From Thermoplasmata archaeon (GTDB taxonomy: Archaea > Thermoplasmatota > Thermoplasmata > Lutacidiplasmatales > UBA184), in NCBI GenBank assembly GCA_030039715.1, contig JASHVA010000213.1, forward strand, positions 1-5,399: a stretch of 5,399 nucleotides of DNA. The letters run 5' to 3'. Numbering within the stretch: the stretch's first letter is position 1; each line of letters opens with the position of its first letter. The notes under the pieces are model-generated. The model did no database searches. It had not been told where the DNA came from and worked only from the letters and a program-made list of their open reading frames with translations. A program made the position numbers and the translations under genes. Shown here in pieces: positions 1 through 5,075 of this stretch.

Positions 1-456
1 CGCGATGACGAACACCACCTGGGCCGAGCTGATCCCGACGATGTCGCCGAACAGGATCGAGTACGCCTCGGTCGCGTAGCCGTTGTAGAACGCGAGGAAG
101 AGGAGGCCGAGGCCGAGCATGAACGCGAGCACCGTACCGATCTCGACGTCCCGGTGGGCCGCCTTGTTCCCGAGGAGCGCGATCCCGCCTCCCGAGATCG
201 TCGTGAAGAGGAGGAGGCCGTAGAGCGGATTCACTCCGAAGACGACCGCGCCCGCCGCGCCCGAGAATCCGACGTGGCCGAGCGCATGGGAGGCGAACGA
301 CGATCGGCGCACGACGACGAGGTAGCTCACGACGCCCGACAGGACAGCGATCGCCGTGCCGGCGGCGAACGCGTTCTGGATGAACTCGAACTGGAACATG
401 TAGCGGAGGTCGCCGATGAGGTTCCAGCCCCACCAGACCCAGCCGAAGTTCGTCAT
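1..456 (-). CDS. Metal ABC transporter permease, ABC-3 (ZnuB/MntB-like) family, N-terminal part
   Basis: Membrane subunit of a metal-uptake ABC transporter. Only the first 152 codons are present because the frame runs off the left edge; family members are usually about 270-300 residues. It opens with a Trp-rich stretch (residues 6-11) followed by hydrophobic segments at about 30-50, 63-92, 107-124 and from 137 on. The family-typical loop after the first helix is visible at residues 50-70: Arg50-Arg51, then SFASHALGHVGFSGAAGA. A second typical stretch, ILFGDIVGIS, lies at 134-143. The ATG overlaps the TGA of the upstream ATPase gene as ATGA, so the two are probably translationally coupled. The metal cannot be read from this fragment; Mn, Zn and Fe(II) are all possible. 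Family call is firm, substrate is inferred from the operon. Confidence 0.9.
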   Translation of the reverse strand, partial: MTNFGWVWWGWNLIGDLRYMFQFEFIQNAFAAGTAIAVLSGVVSYLVVVRRSSFASHALGHVGFSGAAGAVVFGVNPLYGLLLFTTISGGGIALLGNKAAHRDVEIGTVLAFMLGLGLLFLAFYNGYATEAYSILFGDIVGISSAQVVFVIA

Positions 457-1253
457 GGGCTCGCGTCCGGGTGGACGTCCTCCCCGCCGACGATCACGAG
501 GTTGCCGCGGGAGTCCCGGAGCACCTCGACCGGCACGCCGTAGAGGCGGGTCAGGCTCTCCGTCGTGAGCACCTCCGACGGCAGCCCAGTAGCGACCCGC
601 CCGTTCGCGATGTAGATGACCTTGTCGAGGCACCGGATGAGCGGGTTGATGTCGTGGGCGACCAGGAGCGCCGTCACCCCCCGGGTCTCCACGAGCCCGT
701 GCACCAGCTCCACGAGCTCGCGGGCGCGCCGCAGGTCGAGGTTCGCGAGCGGTTCATCGAGGAGCAGCATCTCCGGCCGGCTCGCCAGCGCCTCGGCGAG
801 GAAGACCCGCTGGAGCTCCCCGCCCGACATCGCGCCGAGCGCCTTCTCCGCGAGCCCGCCGGCGCCGACCGCCTCGAGGGCGTCGTCGGCCGCCCGCCGC
901 TCGTCCCGGTAGGACCCCGGGTCGAAGACCGGGCTGAACCGAGGGCCCGAGTAGCCGAGCCGCACGAGCGTGCGGGCGTCGACGTTCGTGTCGCGGTCGA
1001 CCAGGTGGCTCTGGGGAACGTATCCGATCTTCGAGTTCCCGCGCCGCGGCAGCTCGCCGAAGACGGTGACCCGACCGCCCGTCGGCTTCGCGAGCCCGAG
1101 CAGCAGCCGGAAGAGCGTCGTCTTTCCCGCGCCGTTCGGCCCGATCACCGCGACGAACTCCCCGCGGGCGATCCGGAAGTTCGCGTCGCTCCAGACCCGC
1201 TGTCCGCGGTACCCCACCTCGAGGCGGTCGGCCCAGGCGGCGTCGCCGTTCAC
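453..1253 (-). CDS. Metal ABC transporter ATP-binding protein (ZnuC/MntA-like)
   Basis: Cytoplasmic ATPase that powers the neighbouring permease. All nucleotide-binding motifs are intact: Walker A GPNGAGKTT (residues 38-46), Q-loop Gln81 in YVPQ, signature MSGGELQRV (142-150), Walker B MLLLDEP (162-168) with catalytic Glu167, D-loop around NLD (171-173) and the switch His200 in VAHD. The C-terminal LYGVPVEV (237-244) is typical of the ATPases paired with ABC-3 permeases. At 266 residues the length is normal. I chose the GTG start at 1253-1251 because a strong Shine-Dalgarno sequence, GGGAGGA, sits 6 nt upstream and because the protein then begins shortly before the family's usual first strand. 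It lies 34 bp after the binding-protein gene and overlaps the permease gene by 4 bp, so it is the third gene of the operon. Confidence 0.96.
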   Translation of the reverse strand: MNGDAAWADRLEVGYRGQRVWSDANFRIARGEFVAVIGPNGAGKTTLFRLLLGLAKPTGGRVTVFGELPRRGNSKIGYVPQSHLVDRDTNVDARTLVRLGYSGPRFSPVFDPGSYRDERRAADDALEAVGAGGLAEKALGAMSGGELQRVFLAEALASRPEMLLLDEPLANLDLRRARELVELVHGLVETRGVTALLVAHDINPLIRCLDKVIYIANGRVATGLPSEVLTTESLTRLYGVPVEVLRDSRGNLVIVGGEDVHPDASP

Positions 1254-1259
1254 GCGGGG

Positions 1260-1266
1260 TCCTCCC
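1260..1266 (-). promoter_or_regulatory. Shine-Dalgarno site of the ABC ATPase gene
   Basis: On the minus strand this reads GGGAGGA, 6 nt before the GTG at 1253. It decides the GTG start and shows that internal genes of this operon use Shine-Dalgarno initiation, unlike the apparently leaderless first gene. Confidence 0.7.
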
Positions 1267-1287
1267 GGAGAAGGGAAGCGCGCACGG

Positions 1288-2337
1288 TCAATCGCCCAGC
1301 ACCGGGGCGTCGAGCGCGACGTAGAGCGCGCTCAGCTCGCCGCCCATCCACTGCTGGAACGTGTCGGTCGGCGGGACGATCGTCTCGGTCACGCTCATGA
1401 CCGTGACGTTGTTCGACTGGGCGATCACCTTCATCGAGGTCGTGATCGGAGTGACCGTCTGGGCGTTGAAGACCAGCACCCGGACGTGGCCACTCTCGAG
1501 CTGGCACTGGAACGTGACCACGCTCGAATCCGGCGGGTCGTTCCCCTCGGCCACCGCCTCCATGAAGGCGGGCGGTGAAACCAGGTCGAGGCCGGTCGCG
1601 TTCGCGAGGTAGACGAAGATGCTCTCGGTCGAGGCGACGACCGTTCCGGCGAACTGGTCTCGGATGGTCGTGATCTCCGAATAGAGCGACGTGAGCGACG
1701 CCGTGAGATTGTCGTACTGCTGCGAGAAGTACGCGGTGAGCGACGGCGCGATCGAGGTCAGGTTGTGGTACATCCAGCCCACGGCCTGCATCACGTAGCT
1801 CGGATTGTACCAGAGGTGCGGATTGCCGGTCACGATCCCACCCGACACGCTGACTCCCAGCGAGTCCCCGATGTTCAGCACGGTCTGGTTGGTGTCGCCG
1901 TCGGCCGCGACGAGCTCGGTCCCCCAATCGTCGTAGCCGACATTGTTCAGGATGACGTACTGGGCCTCCTTCACGGCGATCGCATCGGAATCGTTCGACT
2001 CGTACTCGTGGGGGTCCGTGTTCGGGTCGGTGATGATGCTGAGAACGTGGGTGTGGGTGCCGCCGAGCTGCGCGACCAGGCTGCCCCAGAAGTTCTCCGC
2101 GGCCACGACGTTGATCACGAGGCTCGAATTGTTCGCCGCGCCTTCGGCCCCCGGCGCCGGGTCGACCCCGCGGATCGGGGCTGCGGACACCGAATCGTTG
2201 AGGCTGGGCCCCGTGGGGGTCACGACGCCCGCGCAGGGAGCCGCCGGGGCGCTCACAGAGTACGCGTAGAGCCCCCCCGCGACGGCGAGGATCACGACGA
2301 GCGCTAGCGCGAAAGTGACCTTCGTTCGGCGCTGCAC
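1288..2337 (-). CDS. Metal ABC transporter substrate-binding protein, cluster A-I (ZnuA/PsaA/MntC-like)
   Basis: Extracytoplasmic protein that captures a divalent metal and delivers it to the ABC permease. It has a basic N-terminus and a hydrophobic helix (about residues 7-27) that probably anchors it. There is no clear lipobox before Cys35. Family landmarks in order are AAENFWGSL (79-87), DPNTDPHEYE (104-113), NPHLWYNP (172-179), STESIFVYL (236-244) and the C-terminal TETIVPPTDTFQQW (317-330). Aligned by eye to known binding proteins, the likely ligands are His110, His174, Glu238 and Glu318. A Glu at the third position is the pattern of PsaA/MntC-type Mn or Fe binders, while ZnuA usually has a third His; there is also no His-rich loop. 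I therefore lean towards Mn/Fe, but cannot exclude Zn. It has nine Asn-X-Ser/Thr sequons. The GTG start is supported by GAGG 8 nt upstream and comes 3 bp after the regulator's stop codon. Confidence 0.93.
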   Translation of the reverse strand: MQRRTKVTFALALVVILAVAGGLYAYSVSAPAAPCAGVVTPTGPSLNDSVSAAPIRGVDPAPGAEGAANNSSLVINVVAAENFWGSLVAQLGGTHTHVLSIITDPNTDPHEYESNDSDAIAVKEAQYVILNNVGYDDWGTELVAADGDTNQTVLNIGDSLGVSVSGGIVTGNPHLWYNPSYVMQAVGWMYHNLTSIAPSLTAYFSQQYDNLTASLTSLYSEITTIRDQFAGTVVASTESIFVYLANATGLDLVSPPAFMEAVAEGNDPPDSSVVTFQCQLESGHVRVLVFNAQTVTPITTSMKVIAQSNNVTVMSVTETIVPPTDTFQQWMGGELSALYVALDAPVLGD

Positions 2338-2340
2338 GGT

Positions 2341-2808
2341 CTACGCCTCGCTGCCGGACGCTGGTGTCGAAGTGCCCGCTCGGCGCGGAGGGGAAGTCCG
2401 ACAGGGTCCGATCGGGGCGCCGTGCGGGCACTCGGCGGGATGACGTTGGGCGCGGCAGAGCTCCTCGACCGTGCGATGAGAAAGAGCGAGGTCGATCTCC
2501 CGGGCGGCGGCGCACGTCTCGGCCGGCGGGAGCCCCAGGCTGCCGAAGAGCGTCTCCGCGACCCGGTGGTGGCGCTGGTACTCCGCGAGCGTGCTGCGGC
2601 CCCGGTTCGTGAGGCGCGACTTTCCGCGCCGGCGCACGATCAGGCCCCGCTCCTCGAGCGGGGTGAGGTATCCGAGCGCCGAGGGGGGGCGGACCTTGAG
2701 GCTGGCGGCCGTGGCGTTCAGGGAGACCCCCCGCTCGGGAGTCTCCTGGACCGCGACCGAACGGAGCGCGTCGATCTGCCGGCGAGTCAGTTGCTGGAGC
2801 GTCTCCAT
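2341..2808 (-). CDS. DtxR/MntR-family metal-responsive transcriptional regulator
   Basis: Probable autoregulated repressor of the metal-uptake operon that it heads. Residues 1-75 form a winged helix: the recognition region is around LNATAASLKVRPPSALGYL (30-48), followed by LEERGLIVRRRGKSRLTNRG (51-70). Residues 76-133 are the DtxR-type dimerisation and metal-binding helices (HRVAETLFGSLGLP, 81-94), ending in the family hallmark CPHGAPI (127-133). The C-terminus has no SH3-like domain, so it is the short MntR type; the last 20 residues are a low-complexity Ser/Pro/Arg tail. Aligned by eye to DtxR, His81 and Glu85 match His79 and Glu83. However, DtxR positions Cys102, Glu105 and His106 correspond to Arg103, Asp106 and Leu107, and His98 to Cys99, so the metal site looks changed. 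The TATA box 24-32 nt upstream of the ATG suggests a leaderless transcript. The family call is firm; the sensed metal is unknown. Confidence 0.88.
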   Translation of the reverse strand: METLQQLTRRQIDALRSVAVQETPERGVSLNATAASLKVRPPSALGYLTPLEERGLIVRRRGKSRLTNRGRSTLAEYQRHHRVAETLFGSLGLPPAETCAAAREIDLALSHRTVEELCRAQRHPAECPHGAPIGPCRTSPPRRAGTSTPASGSEA

Positions 2809-2830
2809 CGGACGTCTCCAAGACTTCGCC

Positions 2831-2840
2831 GATATTTATG
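2831..2840 (-). promoter_or_regulatory. TATA box of the metal-uptake operon
   Basis: The minus strand reads CATAAATATC here, in an AT-rich island within GC-rich DNA. Its centre is about 27 nt from the A of the regulator ATG (2808). Archaeal transcription starts about 26 nt downstream of the TATA centre, so the mRNA probably begins at or within a few bases of the start codon. This is a sequence match only. Confidence 0.6.
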
Positions 2841-2841
2841 T

Positions 2842-2865
2842 GGTACCCTAATAATTAGGCTGACC
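2842..2865. promoter_or_regulatory. Palindromic candidate operator for the DtxR-family regulator
   Basis: The core at 2847-2859 is a perfect inverted repeat, CCTAAT-A-ATTAGG, centred on 2853. The flanks GGTA and TGACC extend the symmetry imperfectly. TTAGG/CCTAA half-sites recall known DtxR/IdeR/SirR-type operators. The repeat lies immediately upstream of the operon's TATA box, where transcription factor B would bind, so a bound dimer could block initiation. It also lies upstream of the divergent pilin-like gene. Binding by the adjacent regulator is inferred from position and resemblance. Confidence 0.55.
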
Positions 2866-2945
2866 AAAATAATGTCGAGTCCGCCGCGACGCCGGAGGGC
2901 GGGACCGGGGTCTCGGGTCGGCCCGTTTTTCCCGCGACGGAACCG

Positions 2946-2960
2946 TAAGATTGATAATGG
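2946..2960 (+). promoter_or_regulatory. Possible promoter of the pilin-like gene
   Basis: An AT-rich stretch GATTGATAATG at 2949-2959 could serve as a TATA-like element. Its centre lies about 28 nt before the ATG at 2982, which would give a leaderless start at residue 7 of the long frame. An alternative TATA-like CAAAATAATG lies at 2865-2874, next to the palindrome, and would leave a 5' leader of roughly 70 nt. I cannot choose between them. Confidence 0.3.
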
Positions 2961-2963
2961 CCG

Positions 2964-3752
2964 ATGCGGATGAATACGTGGATGTCCAGCCGGGGCTGGC
3001 GCCGCCGCCATCAACGCGGCGTCGCGTCGATCATTGCGCAGATCCTGCTCTTGGCGATGACGATCGTGGTCTTCACGATCCTGTTCTCGTTCAAGTTCTA
3101 CACGCCCCAGAGCCCGCCGGTCGTCACGTTCGTGATCAAGTCCGGCGGGAGCAATCCCGTCTGGGGAGACGGAACCGACACGCCGAGCTCGGGCAGCTAC
3201 TCGCTGATGAACACCACGGCGATCATCATCTCGAGCACTTCGCCGACCAACATCCCGCTCTCTCTCGTCGAGTTCACTTTCATCTGTAACAACGAAAGCG
3301 TCGGCGGGAACGAGTCGATTCTCGTGCAGGGGACCCTCGCGGATATGACTTGGTTCCCGGGCATTTCGAGTACGGCCCCCGCGGACGCGCCGAAGCTTGG
3401 TTGGTGCTCGAGCTTCCACGCCGGGGGATACGGCGGCGGCGACTTCGGGACGGCGTACAACCGGCTCGGGATCTTCGTCCCGATCTCCGCCCAGAACTCG
3501 ACGCTCCAGGCCGGCGACACGTTCCTACTCTACATCCACAACGGGGGGTACCCGCTCGACTACGGCGGGCGCTCCGGCGACTGCGTCGGGACGGTGACGA
3601 CTCCCTGTCTGGACGGCGACGACTATCACGGCGCCCCGCCGTGGTGCTTCACCGATCCGGGCTCGTGCACCATCCTGCTCACGTACCTGGGCTCCCCGAT
3701 CACCGTGCTGGACTCCATCCCAGTGAACACGCTCGCGCCCCCCTCCGCCTAG
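2964..3752 (+). CDS. Archaeal type IV pilin-like exported protein with six cysteines
   Basis: Probably a surface pilin or pilin-like protein. The N-terminus has the archaeal pilin design: a short Arg-rich leader (WRRRHQRG, residues 12-19), a likely prepilin-peptidase cut after Gly19, then VASIIAQILLLAMTIVVF, a helix that would anchor the precursor and pack in the filament core. Ser at +3 of the mature protein fits archaeal pilins. The rest (about 45-262) is a Gly/Ser/Thr-rich, beta-type extracellular domain. It has Cys108, 148, 207, 215, 228 and 235, an even number that could form disulfides, and four N-glycosylation sequons (Asn83, 110, 116, 178). ATG codons at 2964, 2970 and 2982 are all possible; none has a Shine-Dalgarno site, and 2982 best fits a leaderless start. 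No pilus ATPase, platform protein or peptidase gene is nearby. A pilin-like anchor on a non-pilus surface protein is the main alternative. Confidence 0.75.
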   Translation: MRMNTWMSSRGWRRRHQRGVASIIAQILLLAMTIVVFTILFSFKFYTPQSPPVVTFVIKSGGSNPVWGDGTDTPSSGSYSLMNTTAIIISSTSPTNIPLSLVEFTFICNNESVGGNESILVQGTLADMTWFPGISSTAPADAPKLGWCSSFHAGGYGGGDFGTAYNRLGIFVPISAQNSTLQAGDTFLLYIHNGGYPLDYGGRSGDCVGTVTTPCLDGDDYHGAPPWCFTDPGSCTILLTYLGSPITVLDSIPVNTLAPPSA

Positions 3753-3766
3753 GCCCGCAGGCGGGC
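3753..3766 (+). terminator. Short GC hairpin after the pilin-like gene
   Basis: GCCCGC-AG-GCGGGC is a perfect inverted repeat starting right after the stop codon. With a realistic loop, five base pairs can form. No T-tract follows, so termination is uncertain; chance symmetry in GC-rich DNA is a fair alternative. Confidence 0.25.
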
Positions 3767-3796
3767 GCCCGAGACCGGCCCGTGCCGCTCCTGAGG

Positions 3797-3808
3797 TGAT
3801 TTCATAAA
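3797..3808 (+). promoter_or_regulatory. Possible TATA box for the small membrane-anchored protein
   Basis: TGATTTCATAAA is an isolated AT-rich stretch in the 97-bp gap between the two plus-strand genes. A start about 26 nt downstream falls near 3830, leaving a leader of about 20 nt that includes GAGGAGAG (3833-3840) before the ATG at 3850. Confidence 0.4.
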
Positions 3809-3849
3809 CGATGGCCCGCGCTGGTGACGGTCGAGGAGAGCGGTAGGGG

Positions 3850-4335
3850 ATGCGGATCCGCCGTCGACATCTCTGGACGATCGCGGTCGCCATCGTGGCC
3901 GTCGTGCTCGCCCTTCTGCTCGTGCTCATCGCCACCGGGATCCTCGTGCTCCCCAGCAGCGGCTCTCCCGCTCCTGTGAGCGTGACCTCGGTCCAGTTCA
4001 CCGTGCTCCAGGGCACGAACGCGAGCGGCCTCGGCTGGCTCGGGCCCAGCACGTTCAACTACTCCGGGGTCGCGAACGGCTATCCGTTCAAGGTCGCGCC
4101 CGGTGCCACGTTCTCGATACCGATCGAGTGGCGGAACTACGACGGCTCGCCGCACACGCTCTACTCGATCACGGCGCAGACCCCGTTCGCGTTCTCCTCG
4201 AGCTCGCCCGCCCTGCCCGCGACCCTGACGGCGTACCAGGACGACGCGTTCATGCAGGTGTACGTCACCGCTCCGAACAGCGCCGGCGCCTCGCTGACGT
4301 TGTTCCTGACCGTCAACGCCTATCCGCCGTCCTGA
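3850..4335 (+). CDS. Small single-pass membrane-anchored exported protein of unknown function
   Basis: I do not recognise the family. The 161-residue protein starts with a very basic segment (MRIRRRH) and a long hydrophobic helix (about residues 9-34), which looks like an uncleaved N-terminal anchor. The remainder (about 40-161) is rich in Ser, Thr, Pro, Val and aromatics and alternates like a beta-sandwich, with FSIPIEWRNYDGSPHTLYSI (88-107) and LTLFLTVNAY (149-158) as probable strands. It has no cysteines and carries sequons at Asn57 and Asn70. The ATG is preceded by GAGGAGAG, about 9 nt away, and the purine-rich GGTAGGGG. It follows the pilin-like gene on the same strand after a 97-bp gap with its own promoter candidate, so joint function at the cell surface is possible but unproven. 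Codon-position GC bias matches the neighbours, supporting a real gene. Confidence 0.7.
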   Translation: MRIRRRHLWTIAVAIVAVVLALLLVLIATGILVLPSSGSPAPVSVTSVQFTVLQGTNASGLGWLGPSTFNYSGVANGYPFKVAPGATFSIPIEWRNYDGSPHTLYSITAQTPFAFSSSSPALPATLTAYQDDAFMQVYVTAPNSAGASLTLFLTVNAYPPS

Positions 4336-4356
4336 GACGCCGGTCCCGAACGCTGG

Positions 4357-4366
4357 GTCTATAGCC
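4357..4366 (+). promoter_or_regulatory. Weak TATA-like element before dodecin
   Basis: GTCTATAGCC is the only TATA-like stretch in the 63-bp gap before the dodecin gene. Its centre is about 38 nt before the ATG, predicting a leader of roughly 10-12 nt that would contain the CGAGG at 4386-4390. Confidence 0.3.
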
Positions 4367-4370
4367 CTCC

Positions 4371-4383
4371 GGCGGTTTCCGCC
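4371..4383 (+). repeat. Small inverted repeat in the dodecin upstream region
   Basis: GGCGG-TTT-CCGCC forms a perfect 5-bp stem with a 3-nt loop, between the TATA-like element and the weak Shine-Dalgarno of dodecin. It could be an end signal of the preceding gene, part of the core promoter, or chance. Confidence 0.3.
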
Positions 4384-4398
4384 CTCGAGGCGACCCCC

Positions 4399-4596
4399 AT
4401 GGTGCAGAAGATAACCGAAGTCGTGGGCACATCGAAAGACGGATTCGCGCACGCGGCGCAGAACGCGGTCGACACCGCCGCCAAGACGGTTCGGAACATT
4501 CGCTGGTTCCGCGTCAGCGAGCTCGAGGGCGTGATCAAGGACCAGAAGGTTGCGGAGTACCACGCGACCGTGAAGATCTACTTCGACCTCGAGTAG
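4399..4596 (+). CDS. Dodecin (flavin-binding dodecameric protein)
   Basis: Small cytoplasmic protein of 65 residues, the normal family length. Dodecins assemble into hollow dodecamers that bind flavin (FMN, FAD, riboflavin or the archaeal lumichrome) as stacked pairs, storing it and quenching its photochemistry. The family pattern is clear: KITEVVGTS (4-12), the helix with AAQNAVDTAAKTVRN (19-33), RWF at 35-37 and VAEYHATVKI at 51-60. Trp36 is the residue that stacks on the isoalloxazine ring and aligns without gaps with Trp36 of the Halobacterium salinarum protein. Position 55, usually Gln and hydrogen-bonded to the flavin, is His here. The ATG at 4399 has CGAGG about 8 nt upstream. It ends 4 bp from the convergent peroxiredoxin gene. 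Confidence 0.95.
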   Translation: MVQKITEVVGTSKDGFAHAAQNAVDTAAKTVRNIRWFRVSELEGVIKDQKVAEYHATVKIYFDLE

Positions 4597-4600
4597 GTCA

Positions 4601-5047
4601 TCAGGCGCTCGTCCCGCGAACCCGTTCCAGCGCCCGCCGGACGTGGGGTCCGGGCAACATCCCCTCGACGACCTCCTCGACGTGGCCGTCGGGGCCGATG
4701 AAGAACGTGACCCGCTTCGCCATTCCGAGGAGTCCCAGCACCCCGTACTGCCGGGCGATCGCCTTGTCGTGATCGGCGACCAACGGGAACGGGAGCCCGC
4801 ACTTGTCGGAGAAGCTCTTCTGGTCCTCGACGGAGTCGACGCTCACTCCGACGACGGCGATGCCGGCCTTCGAGAGCTCGGGGTAGTTCTCGGCGAAGCC
4901 GCGGGCTTCGAGCGTGCAGCCCGTCGTGTTCGCCTTCGGGTAGAAGTAGAGGACGACCGGGCGCCCCCGAAGGGCGCCGAAGTCCAGGGTCGAACCGTCG
5001 GCCGTCGGCCCCGAGAACGTCGGAGCCACCGCGCCCACTTTGAGCAT
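4601..5047 (-). CDS. bcp: Thiol peroxidase, PrxQ/Bcp-type peroxiredoxin
   Basis: Reduces hydrogen peroxide and organic hydroperoxides with an active-site thiol, in the cytoplasm. The 148-residue length and thioredoxin-fold layout are normal for the AhpC-TSA/Bcp group: GAVAPTFSGPTADG (5-18), LRGRPVVLYFYPKANTTGCT (26-45) with peroxidatic Cys44 and the catalytic Thr41, VVGVSVDS (65-72), CGLPFPLVADHD (83-94), and RVTFFIGPDG (112-121). The usual resolving Cys five residues after Cys44 is absent (Arg49). The only other Cys is Cys83, at the start of the GLPFPL motif, so it probably resolves Cys44, as in the PrxQ-beta class described for Xylella fastidiosa (Cys47/Cys83). The ATG lies about 24 nt from the centre of a TATA-like box, suggesting a leaderless mRNA. 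A longer overlapping frame in this region is a shadow. Confidence 0.95.
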   Translation of the reverse strand: MLKVGAVAPTFSGPTADGSTLDFGALRGRPVVLYFYPKANTTGCTLEARGFAENYPELSKAGIAVVGVSVDSVEDQKSFSDKCGLPFPLVADHDKAIARQYGVLGLLGMAKRVTFFIGPDGHVEEVVEGMLPGPHVRRALERVRGTSA

Positions 5048-5066
5048 CGCCCGACGACCGCGTCGA

Positions 5067-5075
5067 GGTATATGA
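5067..5075 (-). promoter_or_regulatory. TATA box of the peroxiredoxin gene
   Basis: The minus strand reads TCATATACC here, with its centre at about 5071, 24 nt from the A of the ATG at 5047. This spacing is right for a leaderless archaeal transcript and indicates that the peroxiredoxin has its own promoter despite following the aldo/keto reductase gene closely. Confidence 0.5.

Noticed and set aside
1381..1382. Cys35 of the binding protein as a lipoprotein attachment site
   Set aside because: The preceding residues (PAAP) do not form a lipobox and lie well after the hydrophobic segment; Cys35 could equally pair with Cys278. The coordinates given here only mark the gene.
154..1578. Long plus-strand open frames opposite the ABC genes
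   Set aside because: Low-complexity Arg/Ala-rich translations antisense to clear ABC transporter genes; no family features.
1250..2821. A 523-codon open frame on the minus strand spanning the regulator and binding-protein genes in another frame
   Set aside because: It is Arg/Pro/Gly-rich with no domain, and overlaps two well-supported genes on the same strand; GC-rich third positions keep shadow frames open.
2921..2935. GCCCGTTTTTCCC as a T-tract terminator on the plus strand
   Set aside because: No gene on the plus strand ends upstream of it, and it lies inside a divergent promoter region.
2787..3419. A 210-codon minus-strand frame across the divergent promoter region and the pilin-like gene
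   Set aside because: It would read through the TATA box and palindrome and is antisense to the pilin-like gene; composition is that of a shadow frame.
4117..4180. The N-x-D-x-x-P-H-T motif (residues 96-103) of the small anchored protein as a cupredoxin copper site
   Set aside because: Cupredoxins need a downstream Cys-His-Met cluster; this protein has no cysteine and no second suitable His.
3802..4563. A 253-codon minus-strand frame opposite the small anchored protein and dodecin
   Set aside because: It is antisense to dodecin, a certain gene, and its translation is Arg/Glu/Gly-rich without domain features.
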